Assembly: GCA_025451075.1 (NCBI GenBank)
Contig: JANWLA010000022.1
Coordinates: 1 to 64,000 of the forward strand
From: Nitrosotalea sp.
GTDB taxonomy: Archaea; Thermoproteota; Nitrososphaeria; Nitrososphaerales; Nitrosopumilaceae
Direction: 5' to 3'
DNA length: 64,000 nt
Numbering within the stretch: the stretch's first letter is position 1; every line of letters begins with the position of its first letter. Shown piece after piece: positions 26,172 to 34,706 of the stretch. The notes beneath the pieces are model-generated. The model was not told where the DNA came from. It saw only the letters and a list, made by a program, of their open reading frames with translations, and made no database searches. Made by a program: the position numbers and the translations under genes.

Positions 26172-26897
26172 TTATTTTCCATGACACGATGAGTTTCCAG
26201 AACAGGACATGTCTGTTCCAGAATAGTCAAGGCCACCCATGTTTGTATCATCAAGGTCAGCATCTGCAAAACTTCCTCCAGTTATGTCAGAATTTATCAA
26301 GGTGGCATTACCTAGATTCGCGTTAGTAAAATTAGCATTCCTCATATCGACATTTACTAGTATAGCATTTTGCAAATCTGCCTTGTACATATTTGCACCA
26401 ATCATGTTTGTGTGCGAAAAGTCAAGACCGGCTAGTTTGGAATTACTAAAATCCACACCTGGAAACCTAGCACCAGCGATGTTTGCACCATTCAAGTTTG
26501 CCCCAGCGAGATTTGTATGATAAAAGTCAACATATCTCAAATCAGCACCCCTAAGGTCTACACCTGAAAGATTAGCATATGCAAAATCACCACCGATAAG
26601 AACCACATTTTGCAGATTAGCACCTGATAGATTTACAGCATAAAATTCGCTATTCTTGGCAACCATTTTTGAGAGATTTGCCCCAGACATATCCTTAAAA
26701 TGCAATTCGAGTGGGATTAATGCACTACAGCCACTCCAGTCCACACTAGGAGATGGATTCACAAAACATTTTTTTGAATTTACAAATGTGCTCTGTGTTT
26801 GAACACTTTCATATCCTTGTGCAAAGATCTGCGTAGTTGGAACCACTGATATCAAAATTATTCCAAGTATCATCAGCAATTTTATTTTTGGTTTCAT
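26172..26897 (-). CDS. secreted pentapeptide-repeat protein
   Basis: A signal peptide (about 5-27) is followed by a short cysteine-bearing stretch (KKCFVNPSPSVDWSGCS) and about 25 pentapeptide repeats of the A(D/N)LSG type (about 70-225; for example ADLRG, ANLNG, ANLGN). These form a right-handed beta-helix. A final CSGNSSCHGK tail has two cysteines and a histidine. The export signal and paired cysteines suggest an extracytoplasmic structural or binding role, unlike the cytoplasmic DNA-mimic pentapeptide proteins. Confidence 0.8.
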   Translation of the reverse strand: MKPKIKLLMILGIILISVVPTTQIFAQGYESVQTQSTFVNSKKCFVNPSPSVDWSGCSALIPLELHFKDMSGANLSKMVAKNSEFYAVNLSGANLQNVVLIGGDFAYANLSGVDLRGADLRYVDFYHTNLAGANLNGANIAGARFPGVDFSNSKLAGLDFSHTNMIGANMYKADLQNAILVNVDMRNANFTNANLGNATLINSDITGGSFADADLDDTNMGGLDYSGTDMSCSGNSSCHGK

Positions 26898-27204
26898 TAG
26901 GCTTGCCTAATTAGGACATGTATTTAATTTGCCCAATTGACACAATTGTTGAAAACATATTTTGATTCCAACAATGTGGAATGCCATTTCAAAATAAAAT
27001 TAATGTAAGTTGTGTTTTACATTACAGAAATGTGATTGATAGAATTAGTTGTAATATGAACACATAGATTTTGCAATTCAAGCAATTCAACAAAATAATT
27101 TTATTCATAGCAAAAATAATTTGTCAAAGCAAAAAATAATTTTGATTGGATAAACCCTCCAACGATTTAAATACAAACCATTCAGACATGGTCTTAAGAA
27201 AAAC
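26898..27204. other. AT-rich intergenic region with inverted repeats
   Basis: The 307 bases between the divergent pentapeptide and cbtA genes hold no ORF that looks real and no cbtB gene. They contain the inverted repeat at 27001-27024, a small CAATTGACACAATTG motif (about 26933-26947) and TATA-like GATTTAAATAC (about 27164-27174), about 35 bases before the cbtA ATG. Confidence 0.5.
27001..27024. promoter_or_regulatory. inverted repeat, possible operator
   Basis: TAATGTAA and TTACATTA form a perfect 8-base inverted repeat with an 8-base spacer. It lies about 100 bases upstream of the pentapeptide gene start and 180 bases upstream of cbtA. Its form is like a binding site of a dimeric metal- or redox-responsive repressor, but no regulator can be assigned. 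Confidence 0.4.
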
Positions 27205-27924
27205 ATGAAGACATTTTCTTTTCTTGTTATTGTGATATCAGCAGGTATTCTAGCAGGACTTGTTCACGGCATGCTCAACATTGTACTGGTAGAACCATAT
27301 CTTGACAATGCAATAGGAATTGAAAACCAACGCTTGTTTGCAGCGGGACAGGCAAAAGACACACCGCAGTTTTGGCAACAGTTCACAGATTACAGAATAT
27401 GGCAAAAGCAAGGCTCCATAGTTGCAGGTGCAATGCTAGGTGCATCCACAGGTGCGCTGTTTGGACTGGTATTTGCATATTCAAGAAAATCGCTTCCAAG
27501 TGACAGTGATATTAAAAAAGCGCTCATACTTGCCGGAATAATGTGGGCAGTATTGTATTTCATACCGTTTTTGAAATATCCCGCAAACCCACCAACTGTG
27601 GGAGAGTCAAATACCATAGCTTTTCGTGCTTCAGCATATGCATTGTTTGTTGCATTGTCAGGGTTTGGCGCAATTGGTTTTTCATTATTTTATAAAAAAC
27701 TAAAAAACAAAAAATTTCTTGCTTTTGTAGGATATGCGGGATTCATGGGAATTGTATTTCTAGTAATGCCGCCAAATCCAGATCCCATAAAAACTTCAAT
27801 GGATCTTGTAAATGGATTTCGAACAATATCTGCTGCAACCATGACAGTATACTGGATTGCAAACGGAGCTATACTTGGATGGATGTGGAAAAAACTCAAG
27901 CCAGATGCAATTTCAACAACCTGA
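27205..27924 (+). CDS. cbtA: CbtA-family predicted cobalt transporter subunit
   Basis: This 239-residue protein has about six hydrophobic helices and the CbtA family's features: GILAGLVHGMLNIVLVEPYL (seen as AGLVHGM and EPYLDNAI), a QKQGSIVAGAMLGASTGALFG glycine-rich helix, KYPANPPTVG and VMPPNPDP. CbtA was proposed as a cobalt uptake protein because it accompanies B12 genes, usually with a small His-rich CbtB. No CbtB is seen next to it here. Cobalamin is central for these archaea, so the assignment makes sense but is not tested. Confidence 0.82.
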   Translation: MKTFSFLVIVISAGILAGLVHGMLNIVLVEPYLDNAIGIENQRLFAAGQAKDTPQFWQQFTDYRIWQKQGSIVAGAMLGASTGALFGLVFAYSRKSLPSDSDIKKALILAGIMWAVLYFIPFLKYPANPPTVGESNTIAFRASAYALFVALSGFGAIGFSLFYKKLKNKKFLAFVGYAGFMGIVFLVMPPNPDPIKTSMDLVNGFRTISAATMTVYWIANGAILGWMWKKLKPDAISTT

Positions 27925-28034
27925 CAGAAAATAATACCAACTTTTGGCAGTATTTGCCCGATCTGGCATTTTTTGGCACATTAAATGTCACACTATCTAA
28001 GGATAAATACAACTGCCAAAGCTATCATGACTAG

Positions 28035-29204
28035 TTGAGCAAGCTAATCCTCAGTTCTGAGTTGCTAAATAGACTAGTCGATGGCAGGACACCATCAAAA
28101 GATGAAGCATATCACATCTACCAAGATGCTGAAAGAAACCCCATAGAACTTTACAAGGTATCCCAGTTTTTGAGAACCAAGAGCAAGGGAACAACTGTAA
28201 CATATTCAAGAAAAGTATTTTTCAACTTGATCAATCTCTGCAGGGATACATGCTCTTATTGTACCTACAAATCAGAACCAGGGCAGTCCAAAGTTTCAAT
28301 GCTGTCAAAAAATGATATCATAACTCTTGCAGGCATTGCAAAAAAACACAACTGCACGGAGGCACTGTTTGTCACAGGTGAGAGGCCAGAACAAAAGTAC
28401 CAAGAGGCAAGATCATGGCTCAAAGAGAATGGGTTTTCAAGTACTGTAGAATATCTAGTCGAGGCATCAGAGATTGCACTCAGGGCAGGATTATTTCCAC
28501 ACACCAATGCTGGAAATCTCACAAAAGATGAGATGCGCCAACTAAAAGATACAAATGTCAGCCTAGGATTGATGCTAGAAAATTCAAGTGAGAGATTAAC
28601 AGATGGAGGCATGCCACACCAGTTTGCCCCAAGCAAGAATCCAAAGGCAAGAATCAAGGTTCTACAAAACGCAGGAGAGCTAAAAATTCCAATGACCACT
28701 GGACTGCTAGTAGGTATTGGTGAGACATCACAAGAATTGATTGATTCGCTTTATGCAATAAAAGAAATTCATGATAAATATGGAAACATTCAAGAAATAA
28801 TTTTGCAAAACTTTCAGCCAAAAGTCGACACGCCAATGAAGTCAAGTCCCTCCCCACAAGAAAGATATTTCAAAACACTTGTTGCATTGGCAAGAATAAT
28901 TTTGCCAGACATGAACATCCAGATACCTCCAAATCTTTCCCCCGGATCGTACTCGTCATTTTTGTCAGCAGGAATAAACGATTGGGGCGGCATCTCCCCT
29001 ATAACTCAGGATTATGTAAACCCCGAATTTCCATGGCCACGCATCAATGACATAGATTCAAACTGCACAGAGGCAGGATTTCACTTGCGGGCAAGATTCC
29101 CGGTATACCCAGAATTTTTCCACATGGTAAACCCCCACCTGGTAGAAAAAATGTTAGAGATTGCAGATTCAGAGAATCTAGTAAGCACGGAGTATGCCAG
29201 ATGA
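28035..29204 (+). CDS. cofG: FO synthase subunit 1, CofG
   Basis: This radical SAM enzyme works with CofH to make FO (7,8-didemethyl-8-hydroxy-5-deazariboflavin), the chromophore of coenzyme F420. The CxxxCxxC cluster motif is CRDTCSYC (about residues 71-78), followed by family blocks VTGERPEQ, GLMLENSSERL, TGLLVGIGET and QNFQPK. The 389-residue length is normal. The start is TTG at 28035, with TATA-like GATAAATAC (about 28002-28010) about 28 bases upstream. Its last four bases overlap the start of cofH. Confidence 0.95.
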   Translation: MSKLILSSELLNRLVDGRTPSKDEAYHIYQDAERNPIELYKVSQFLRTKSKGTTVTYSRKVFFNLINLCRDTCSYCTYKSEPGQSKVSMLSKNDIITLAGIAKKHNCTEALFVTGERPEQKYQEARSWLKENGFSSTVEYLVEASEIALRAGLFPHTNAGNLTKDEMRQLKDTNVSLGLMLENSSERLTDGGMPHQFAPSKNPKARIKVLQNAGELKIPMTTGLLVGIGETSQELIDSLYAIKEIHDKYGNIQEIILQNFQPKVDTPMKSSPSPQERYFKTLVALARIILPDMNIQIPPNLSPGSYSSFLSAGINDWGGISPITQDYVNPEFPWPRINDIDSNCTEAGFHLRARFPVYPEFFHMVNPHLVEKMLEIADSENLVSTEYAR

Positions 29205-30460
29205 ATGCATCTGCAATAGAGTCACTTTTGAGAAATGCCGACCCTCTGATATCAGATGCACTAAATCGTGCACTGGATGAAAAAGAGATTTCAGTAAGCG
29301 AGGCAACCAGACTATTTTATGCAAAGGGGCTTGACTTTCACCTTGTCGGCATGGTTGCAGATGAGCTCAGAAAGAGAAGGGTCGGAGACATTGTAACATA
29401 TGTAATAAATCGAAACATCAACTTTACCAATGTGTGCATAAAGCAATGCGGTTTTTGCGCATTTAGCAGGGACTTTCGTGAAGAGGAGGGATATTTTTTG
29501 CCAACAGATGAGATAGTAAGACGTGCAAAAGAGGCAAGAACACTTGGTGCAACAGAGGTCTGTGTCCAGGCAGGACTTCCCCCAGATATGGATGCAAACA
29601 CATACGAGAATATTTGCAGGGCAATCAAGGGACAGGTAGGAGATATACACATCCACGGATTTTCACCAGAAGAGGTGCTTTACGGCGCCACAAGATCTAG
29701 TGTATCAATAAAAGAATATTTGCTCAGACTAAAGGATGCAGGTGTTAACTCTCTTCCAGGGACTGCGGCAGAAATTTTAGATCAAACAATGCGTGATAAA
29801 ATTTCCCCAGGAAGAATAAGTGTAAACAAGTGGATTGAAGTTATCAAGACTGCACACAAGATAGGAATACCATCAACTTCAACGATAATGTTTGGACACC
29901 TTGAATCACCAGAAGACAGGGCAAAGCACATGGCACTGATTCGAGACATACAAAAAGAGACAGGTGGATTTACAGAATTCGTCCCTCTAAATTTCATCCA
30001 CACCGAAGCTCCAATGTATAAAGAGAATCTGCACCACAATATCAAAAATGGTGCAGATGGTCCAGATGTCTTGCTCATGCATGCAGTATCAAGAATCATG
30101 TTCAACAATTACATCAATAACATCCAGACATCATGGGTAAAGGAGGGAGCAGGGATGGCCCAGTTGGTATTATCATGGGGTGCAAATGATTTTGGTGGTA
30201 CGCTGATCAACGAAAGCATATCAACTGCAGCAGGTGCAGAGCATGGTCAGTTGCTCAAGCCAAAGGACATTAGACAACTCATAAGGCAGACAGGAAGGAT
30301 TCCGGCACAACGGACAACATCTTACAAAATAATCAAGACTTTTGCTTCAGATGAGGGCACAGACCCATTGGATGAGGTTCAAAATATATCCCAGTTTGGC
30401 TCTTATCATGAATTGATAAAGCTTGACGGATACAGATACAAACGCAATAGGCGAAGCTAG
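29201..30460 (+). CDS. cofH: FO synthase subunit 2, CofH
   Basis: This is the second radical SAM subunit of FO synthase, which joins the tyrosine-derived radical to 5-amino-6-ribitylamino-uracil. The cluster motif is CIKQCGFC (about residues 78-85). Family blocks EVCVQAGLPPDM, IHGFSPEEV, LPGTAAEIL, STIMFGH and WGANDFGGTL are all present. The 419-residue length is normal. It overlaps cofG by four bases, and the TldE-like gene starts directly behind its stop, so three genes form one operon. Confidence 0.95.
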   Translation: MNASAIESLLRNADPLISDALNRALDEKEISVSEATRLFYAKGLDFHLVGMVADELRKRRVGDIVTYVINRNINFTNVCIKQCGFCAFSRDFREEEGYFLPTDEIVRRAKEARTLGATEVCVQAGLPPDMDANTYENICRAIKGQVGDIHIHGFSPEEVLYGATRSSVSIKEYLLRLKDAGVNSLPGTAAEILDQTMRDKISPGRISVNKWIEVIKTAHKIGIPSTSTIMFGHLESPEDRAKHMALIRDIQKETGGFTEFVPLNFIHTEAPMYKENLHHNIKNGADGPDVLLMHAVSRIMFNNYINNIQTSWVKEGAGMAQLVLSWGANDFGGTLINESISTAAGAEHGQLLKPKDIRQLIRQTGRIPAQRTTSYKIIKTFASDEGTDPLDEVQNISQFGSYHELIKLDGYRYKRNRRS

Positions 30461-31810
30461 TTGTCACATTGTGATGACATACTGAAAAGATCCAAGTCAC
30501 TGCACTTGGATGAATGTGAAGTAGTATCCATACAAAAAAAGATAATCACGGTAAGAATAACAGATTCAGAGATTGCAGAAATAAAACAAAATCAGGAAGA
30601 CTCTATTGCAGTACGTGTAATCAACCAAAAAAAGATACTTTCAGGTAGTGCATCAAGCAGCGAACAAAATCTCTTGGAAAAAGTTTTAGAGACTACACCT
30701 TATGCAGCGCCAAAGAGTTTTTGGAAAACCCTTCCCTTCCCATCAAGGTATGCAACAGTAAACAAGACATTTGATTCACGGCTTGAAAACATGTCAGGAT
30801 CTTCTGCAGTGGATATTGCAAATGAAATGATAAACTCTGCACTACACAAGGATATAATCCGCATATCAGGCTCGCTAAATATTGTCTCAGAGAAATTTCA
30901 GGTAATGAACACAAATGGAGTTAATTGTTCTGATAGTTCGACATTCATTTCTGGAACCATCAATACAGACTCTCAAACCGGAGATACACCTATCAGCGGA
31001 ATAGGTGCAATCTGTGCAAGAACACTTGACGGTTTTTCTGCACAAAAAGTTGGCACAGACTCCCAAGAAATGTGTGTAAGTTCAATTGGCCCAAAAAAAA
31101 TTGAGTCTGACTCGTATGAAATAATTTTTGAGCCATATGCATTTGGAGAATTACTGGCGTTTGTCTTTTCTTCAAACTTTAACCTAAAAACATATACTGA
31201 AAAACGAAGTTGTTTCTCAGACAAACTGGGAGATAAAATTTCAAGTGAGAGTTTTACCCTTACAGATGATCCCCACAGCCCAGAGGGCATAGGAAGCAAG
31301 CCATTTGATGACGAAGGTAGTCAGACACTTCCACAATCTCTCATAAAATCAGGAGTGCTTGCAGGCTTGTTCTCAGATTCTTTTGAGGCATTCAAGAATG
31401 GAACAAGTTCTAGTGCAAATGCTGCAAGACCTGGTTCTCCAATGGGAAGACAAGCCCAATCAATTCCAATCACTTTGCCCCACAACCTCAAAGTTGCAGA
31501 TGGAGATATTACAAAAGACGAGATCATAAAGAATACAAAAAAAGGCCTGCTAATTGGTAGACTATGGTATACATATCCAGTAAACCCAGAACGCGGCGAT
31601 TTTTCATGCACCGCACGAAGCGGAATAAAAATAATTGAAAACGGTAAGACAGGCCCCGGAAAGTCTGTTCGAATAGTTCACAACCTAAAGGCATTGCTGA
31701 AAAACATATCAGCAATAGGAAATGATTCAAAAAACATTCTACAGTGGAGTTCATTACCATCCATAACACCAACTGTTAAAGTGGATAACATCAATGTGAG
31801 CCCGCTCTAG
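30461..31810 (+). CDS. TldD/PmbA-family protein, TldE-like (no metal site)
   Basis: The 449-residue protein matches the PmbA/TldE half of the TldD-TldE protease family. It has SGSASSS near the end of the first domain, a central fold with FGELLAFVFSSNF in place of the catalytic helix, DDPHSPEGIGSKPFDDEG, and the C-terminal RLWYTYPVNPERGDFSCTARSGI (ends RLWYTYP and FSCTARSGI). The HExxxH zinc motif of TldD is absent, as expected for the non-catalytic subunit. The start is TTG, immediately after the cofH stop, so it is the third gene of the FO synthase operon. No tldD lies in the window. It overlaps the exchanger gene end by four bases (convergent). Confidence 0.85.
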   Translation: MSHCDDILKRSKSLHLDECEVVSIQKKIITVRITDSEIAEIKQNQEDSIAVRVINQKKILSGSASSSEQNLLEKVLETTPYAAPKSFWKTLPFPSRYATVNKTFDSRLENMSGSSAVDIANEMINSALHKDIIRISGSLNIVSEKFQVMNTNGVNCSDSSTFISGTINTDSQTGDTPISGIGAICARTLDGFSAQKVGTDSQEMCVSSIGPKKIESDSYEIIFEPYAFGELLAFVFSSNFNLKTYTEKRSCFSDKLGDKISSESFTLTDDPHSPEGIGSKPFDDEGSQTLPQSLIKSGVLAGLFSDSFEAFKNGTSSSANAARPGSPMGRQAQSIPITLPHNLKVADGDITKDEIIKNTKKGLLIGRLWYTYPVNPERGDFSCTARSGIKIIENGKTGPGKSVRIVHNLKALLKNISAIGNDSKNILQWSSLPSITPTVKVDNINVSPL

Positions 31811-32811
31811 AGAGCAGGCAAGACAAACTGCATTCCAATTCCTACAACATACAATACAAGCAACATTATTCCAGATTTTAGTCCCAGTTTATTTTTGAAC
31901 ATTGGGATCAGTGCAACAATTGTAATTACAGTAACAAGTATCATCTGGTTTTCTAGCAATGGTGTGTTTGGTATCCTTGTGCCAAGACCTCGGTAGCTCA
32001 TTGCTGCAAAGATTGCAACAGAGAGAAGCAGTGTATTGTTTAGTATCTTTGAGCCAAGTACATTTGCAACTGCAATTGATGCCCCGTTTGCACCCTTTCG
32101 CGCAAGAAAAATCATGGATATTTTTTCAGGCATTTCACCTGCTATCGGGCTGACTATGACTGCAAGTATAACAACTGAGACACCAAGATCAGTTGATACC
32201 CCCTCAAGAGAATGCACAAATGGCGCTGCTCCTACAAATATGCCAATAGTGCCTGCAATAAAAAGAACCATCGACCTTGCAAAGTGCTTTTTTGGCTTGG
32301 TTTGTGCCTCATCATGTAGGTCTTTTTCAAGTGGTGCCAACTTTTTTTCTTTTTTCATCTCCCTGAAAGCAAATGCGAGATATACTGTAAACAGTCCTGT
32401 GAATATTATCCCATCAGTGATGTCATAGCCATCAATGAACAGCACTGCTCCAACAACTGCAGTTATTACAAGAAATATTTTATCCAGTCCAAATTCTTTT
32501 ACATCAATAAATTTTTGTGGGGCCTTTGAAAGTCGAGTGGTTGCAATTATCAACATTATTGCAAGCCCAAAAGTCATCATGAATAAATTGCTTCCAAGTG
32601 CAGAGCCAATTGCAGTACCATACGAACCATCCTTTGCGGCAGCGACAACAATTCCTATTTCAGGCAATGTGGTTGCAATGCTAAGCAATGTTCTTCCCAC
32701 AAACCTTCCACCCCACCGTTCTGCAAGATGTTCTGCTCCATCAGACAATAACCAACTTGCAAAGATGAGCTCCCCTAGCCATCCAAGCAGAAATAGTATA
32801 TTGTCTGCCAA
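31807..32811 (-). CDS. CaCA-family Na+/Ca2+ exchanger-like antiporter
   Basis: About ten hydrophobic helices in two inverted alpha-repeats mark the Ca2+/cation antiporter family. Repeat one has TTLPEIGIVVAAAKDG...GSALGSNLFMM, with the acidic ion ligand in TLPE. Repeat two has VSPIAGEMPEKISM...ANVLGSKILNN, with the matching E in EMPE. The 334-residue length fits prokaryotic members. A cytoplasmic loop (about 150-180) is lysine-rich. The transported ion could be calcium or another cation. Confidence 0.85.
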   Translation of the reverse strand: MADNILFLLGWLGELIFASWLLSDGAEHLAERWGGRFVGRTLLSIATTLPEIGIVVAAAKDGSYGTAIGSALGSNLFMMTFGLAIMLIIATTRLSKAPQKFIDVKEFGLDKIFLVITAVVGAVLFIDGYDITDGIIFTGLFTVYLAFAFREMKKEKKLAPLEKDLHDEAQTKPKKHFARSMVLFIAGTIGIFVGAAPFVHSLEGVSTDLGVSVVILAVIVSPIAGEMPEKISMIFLARKGANGASIAVANVLGSKILNNTLLLSVAIFAAMSYRGLGTRIPNTPLLENQMILVTVITIVALIPMFKNKLGLKSGIMLLVLYVVGIGMQFVLPAL

Positions 32812-32885
32812 TTCATTATTTCTGCCAATCTTGTGCTATTATTTGTGGCGATGAAATAATTTTCAGGTGACGTGCATATTGCAGA

Positions 32886-33119
32886 CTAGTCTTTGACTAT
32901 AATCATGGTAAGAGTTGATTTTATTCCATCCAGTTTTCTTACCTGCGTTGTTATTGCTTCTCTTAATGATTCCATGGAATCAGACTCTAGAACCATCAGT
33001 ACATCATATACGCCATATACTGGATACACTTCTTTTACATGTGGAATTTTTTTTATCTCATTTACAATGTGAAGTTCCTTTCCAAGTTCTGCATTCATTA
33101 AAACAAATGCACTATGCAT
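32886..33119 (-). CDS. stand-alone Lrp/AsnC-type RAM (ligand-binding) domain
   Basis: This 77-residue protein is only the effector-binding and oligomerisation domain of Lrp/AsnC regulators (AFVLMNAELGKELHIVNEIKK, seen as AFVLMNAELG; VYPVYGVYDVLMVLES; IKSTLTMIIVKD), without a DNA-binding helix-turn-helix. Stand-alone RAM proteins may modulate full-length Lrp proteins by mixed assembly or sense amino acids on their own. A second copy lies at 38995-39225. Confidence 0.85.
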   Translation of the reverse strand: MHSAFVLMNAELGKELHIVNEIKKIPHVKEVYPVYGVYDVLMVLESDSMESLREAITTQVRKLDGIKSTLTMIIVKD

Positions 33120-33220
33120 GCAGAAACTGTATGTGTCTAGAATAAAAACAAATTGGATTTGTCCAAAAAAGCTAGTGCCAAGCTCAAAAAATTCACCCAG
33201 CTAGAATTAATAAGGTATCT

Positions 33221-33238
33221 TACGGTACCAATACCGTA
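33221..33238. promoter_or_regulatory. inverted-repeat operator at the start of the winged-helix gene
   Basis: The perfect repeat TACGGTA-CCAA-TACCGTA ends two bases before the ATG at 33241, and a related AAGGTATC lies directly upstream. TATA-like GAATTAATAAGG (about 33204-33215) stands about 30 bases before the ATG, so the repeat covers the transcription start. This is the expected place for an autorepressor site. Confidence 0.6.
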
Positions 33239-33240
33239 AC

Positions 33241-33585
33241 ATGAAGACAAGAATGACCTACATATCAGTTGAAGTGGCAGATCATTTTGCAGATTTTATC
33301 ATAAAGCGAGACGAGCAGGTCCTGGATGCAGTCAAGACGCGGGCAAGGGATTTTAGCACAATATCCATCCTAAAGTTGCTATACCAACTCAAGTGTAACC
33401 CCATGACATTCTCAGACCTGTATGTAAAATCAAACATACGAATGAAGAGATCTTTTCTAAACTACCTCCACCTATGTGTATCATACAACTTTGTACAAAA
33501 AGAGCCAAGGGGTGCAAACATGGTATATTCTATAACAGACAAGGGAAGAACTATGCTTGATCTGTTCATGCAAAAGAACAATTGA
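33241..33585 (+). CDS. winged-helix regulator, probably autoregulated
   Basis: The 114-residue protein has a leading strand/helix part (TRMTYISVEVADHFADFI), then a winged helix (FSTISILKLLYQL, MTFSDLYVKSNIRMKRSFLNYL, VYSITDKGRTML). This is a common archaeal one-component regulator form. An inverted repeat overlaps its transcription start. The next gene, purM, has its own promoter inside the 3' end of this gene, so a direct functional link is not proven. Confidence 0.78.
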   Translation: MKTRMTYISVEVADHFADFIIKRDEQVLDAVKTRARDFSTISILKLLYQLKCNPMTFSDLYVKSNIRMKRSFLNYLHLCVSYNFVQKEPRGANMVYSITDKGRTMLDLFMQKNN

Positions 33586-33625
33586 TTACATAATTCTTTT
33601 ATTCCAATCAAATAGAGCAGATCCA

Positions 33626-34648
33626 TTGGCAATCACATACAAGGACGCTGGCATTGACATCAAAAAAATAAAGCAGAGTCAGCAAAGCATTGGAAATCTT
33701 ATTGCCTCAACTCACAGACTGCAAAAAAAAGCAAAGACAATGTCAGGATTTGGCCACTATGCAGGAATTGTAGAAATACCAGGAGGTACACTACTTGCAA
33801 CCCATACAGATGGTGTCGGAACCAAAGTCATGATTGCACAGATGATGAAAAAATATGACACCGTGGGAATAGACTGTGTTGCAATGAATGTAAATGACAT
33901 CATATGCACCGGTGCAGTTCCCATATCTTTTGTGGATTACATAGCAGCAAATAGAAATGACCAAAAAATATTCAACCAAATAGTTCGTGGACTTGTAAGA
34001 GGAGCAACAGTGGCACAGGTCCCAATAGTAGGTGGAGAGACTGCGATACTTCCAGATTTAATATCAGGAAAAAATTTTTCTTTTGATCTGGCAGGAATGG
34101 TTGTTGGAATTCTCAACAAAAAAGAGATGATTCTGGGAGACAAGATAAGAACAGGCGATATTATCATTGGAATAAACAGTAACGGGTTACACTCTAATGG
34201 ATATTCACTTGCACGCAAGGTCCTTCTTTCAAAATATTCCATACAAGAAAAAATTAAAGGCATTGGAGTTTTGGGAGATGCTCTACTTGCACCAACTGAG
34301 ATTTATGTAAAGCCAGTACTGCAGGCAATAAAGGAGTGCAACATACATGGTCTTGCACACATAACAGGCGGTGCATTTACCAAACTTTTGAGGTTAAAAA
34401 AGACAGGATTTGTTTTAGATGAGCTGCCCAGTACACCTCCAATATTTCAGGCAATAGAGGACTGCGGAGTAGAAAAGGATGAGATGTACAAGACATTTAA
34501 CATGGGAATAGGATTTTGCGTGATTGCACCAAAAGATGAGGCTCAAAAAATAGGTCAAATCTTCAAGAAATACAGATTTTCAAGCAGTCAGATTGGTAAA
34601 ATTACAGAGAAAAAAGGCGTCTACATCAACAAGTACAAAATAGCATAA
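33626..34648 (+). CDS. purM: phosphoribosylformylglycinamidine cyclo-ligase, PurM
   Basis: PurM closes the imidazole ring in purine synthesis (FGAM to AIR, using ATP). Family motifs are the opening AITYKDAGIDI, GFGHYAGIVEI, LLATHTDGVGTKVMIA, GIDCVAMNVNDI, GGETAILPDL and HITGGAFTKLL. The frame is open from 33557, but the family start is at AITYKDAG. A TTG codon at 33626, with TATA-like CTTTTATTCC (about 33594-33603) about 27 bases before it, gives 340 residues, the usual length. Confidence 0.92.
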   Translation: MAITYKDAGIDIKKIKQSQQSIGNLIASTHRLQKKAKTMSGFGHYAGIVEIPGGTLLATHTDGVGTKVMIAQMMKKYDTVGIDCVAMNVNDIICTGAVPISFVDYIAANRNDQKIFNQIVRGLVRGATVAQVPIVGGETAILPDLISGKNFSFDLAGMVVGILNKKEMILGDKIRTGDIIIGINSNGLHSNGYSLARKVLLSKYSIQEKIKGIGVLGDALLAPTEIYVKPVLQAIKECNIHGLAHITGGAFTKLLRLKKTGFVLDELPSTPPIFQAIEDCGVEKDEMYKTFNMGIGFCVIAPKDEAQKIGQIFKKYRFSSSQIGKITEKKGVYINKYKIA

Positions 34649-34706
34649 ACCAAACTGCAAATTACACCAGATTAGGATTTAATACCCAAATTAGTGCAGA
34701 CAAGGC

